From JAJZOM01 sp046703545 (GTDB lineage Archaea; Thermoplasmatota; Thermoplasmata; Thermoplasmatales; Thermoplasmataceae), in NCBI GenBank assembly GCA_046703545.1, contig JBJKSX010000056.1:1-6626 (forward strand): 6,626 bases of DNA, written 5' to 3'. A model generated the notes under the pieces. It was not told the origin of the DNA. It worked only from the letters and a program-made list of their open reading frames with translations, and did not search any database. Below, in pieces: positions 6,592 to 6,626 of this stretch. How positions within the stretch are numbered: position 1 is the stretch's first letter; each line of letters starts with the position of its first letter. A program made the position numbers and the translations under genes.

Positions 6592-6624
6592 ACTTTTACA
6601 AAATTCTTAAATTAAATTGGGAGG
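6592..6624 (+). promoter_or_regulatory. Possible promoter of a gene beyond the right edge
   Basis: AT-rich words ACTTTTACAAA (about 6591-6601) and CTTAAATTA (6606-6614) resemble archaeal TATA boxes, and GGGAGG (6619-6624) resembles a ribosome binding site. All three point to a plus-strand start just beyond the window. The window ends before any start codon, so this remains a guess. Confidence 0.25.
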
Positions 6625-6626
6625 CT

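Larger units (their letters stand above)
6302..6626. other. Right-end region without a convincing gene
   Basis: I find no tRNA, rRNA or recognisable protein here. Two open stretches are visible. On the minus strand, 6580-6335 stays open for 81 codons, but its first ATG is at 6415, leaving only 26 residues; the translation is rich in Arg, Cys and Phe and looks non-coding. On the plus strand, 6483-6584 encodes 33 residues from an ATG (lysine-rich, with KNVRDANLKQYVKRLKG), unrecognised. The word CTGATGC occurs at 6461-6467 and 6480-6486. The region could be intergenic, a gene remnant, or the locus of an untranslated RNA. Confidence 0.5.

Overview
The window looks archaeal and most resembles the Thermoplasmata (Thermoplasma-like Euryarchaeota). 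The reasons are a type IV pilin with the archaeal V-S-P-I-I signal, a DUF996 membrane protein, an archaeal-style PyrD/PyrK pair, heavy use of AGG for arginine, GC content in the mid-40s by eye, and TATA-like boxes about 25-30 bases upstream of start codons that have no ribosome binding site. That last pattern is typical of leaderless archaeal transcripts. The assignment is an inference from gene content and promoter style, not from a marker gene.

Layout. Positions 1-2531 (minus) hold most of a large STAND-like P-loop NTPase with a winged-helix region and TPR-like helical repeats, cut off by the left edge of the window. Upstream of it on the same strand is a pyrimidine-biosynthesis pair, pyrK (2603-3346) and pyrD (3343-4245). 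They overlap by four bases (ATGA) and encode the two subunits of a class 1B dihydroorotate dehydrogenase. Next comes a PEBP/YbhB-family protein (4320-4790, minus). A 136-base divergent promoter region separates it from a type IV pilin-like protein (4927-5424, plus). Convergent to the pilin is a five- or six-helix DUF996 membrane protein (5666-6271, minus). The 241-base gap between those two genes holds both T-rich terminators and a doubtful 53-codon ORF. The last 355 bases contain no convincing gene, but do contain a strong hairpin and an odd 81-codon open frame.

PyrD and PyrK clearly work as one enzyme: PyrD oxidises dihydroorotate on FMN and PyrK passes the electrons through FAD and a [2Fe-2S] cluster to NAD+. 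The other genes have no evident functional link to it and each appears to have its own promoter. I do not see a defence island, CRISPR array, tRNA, rRNA or complete mobile element. The least explained items are the STAND-like ATPase, whose promoter is flanked by inverted arms, repeats around the pyrD promoter, and the gene-free right end.
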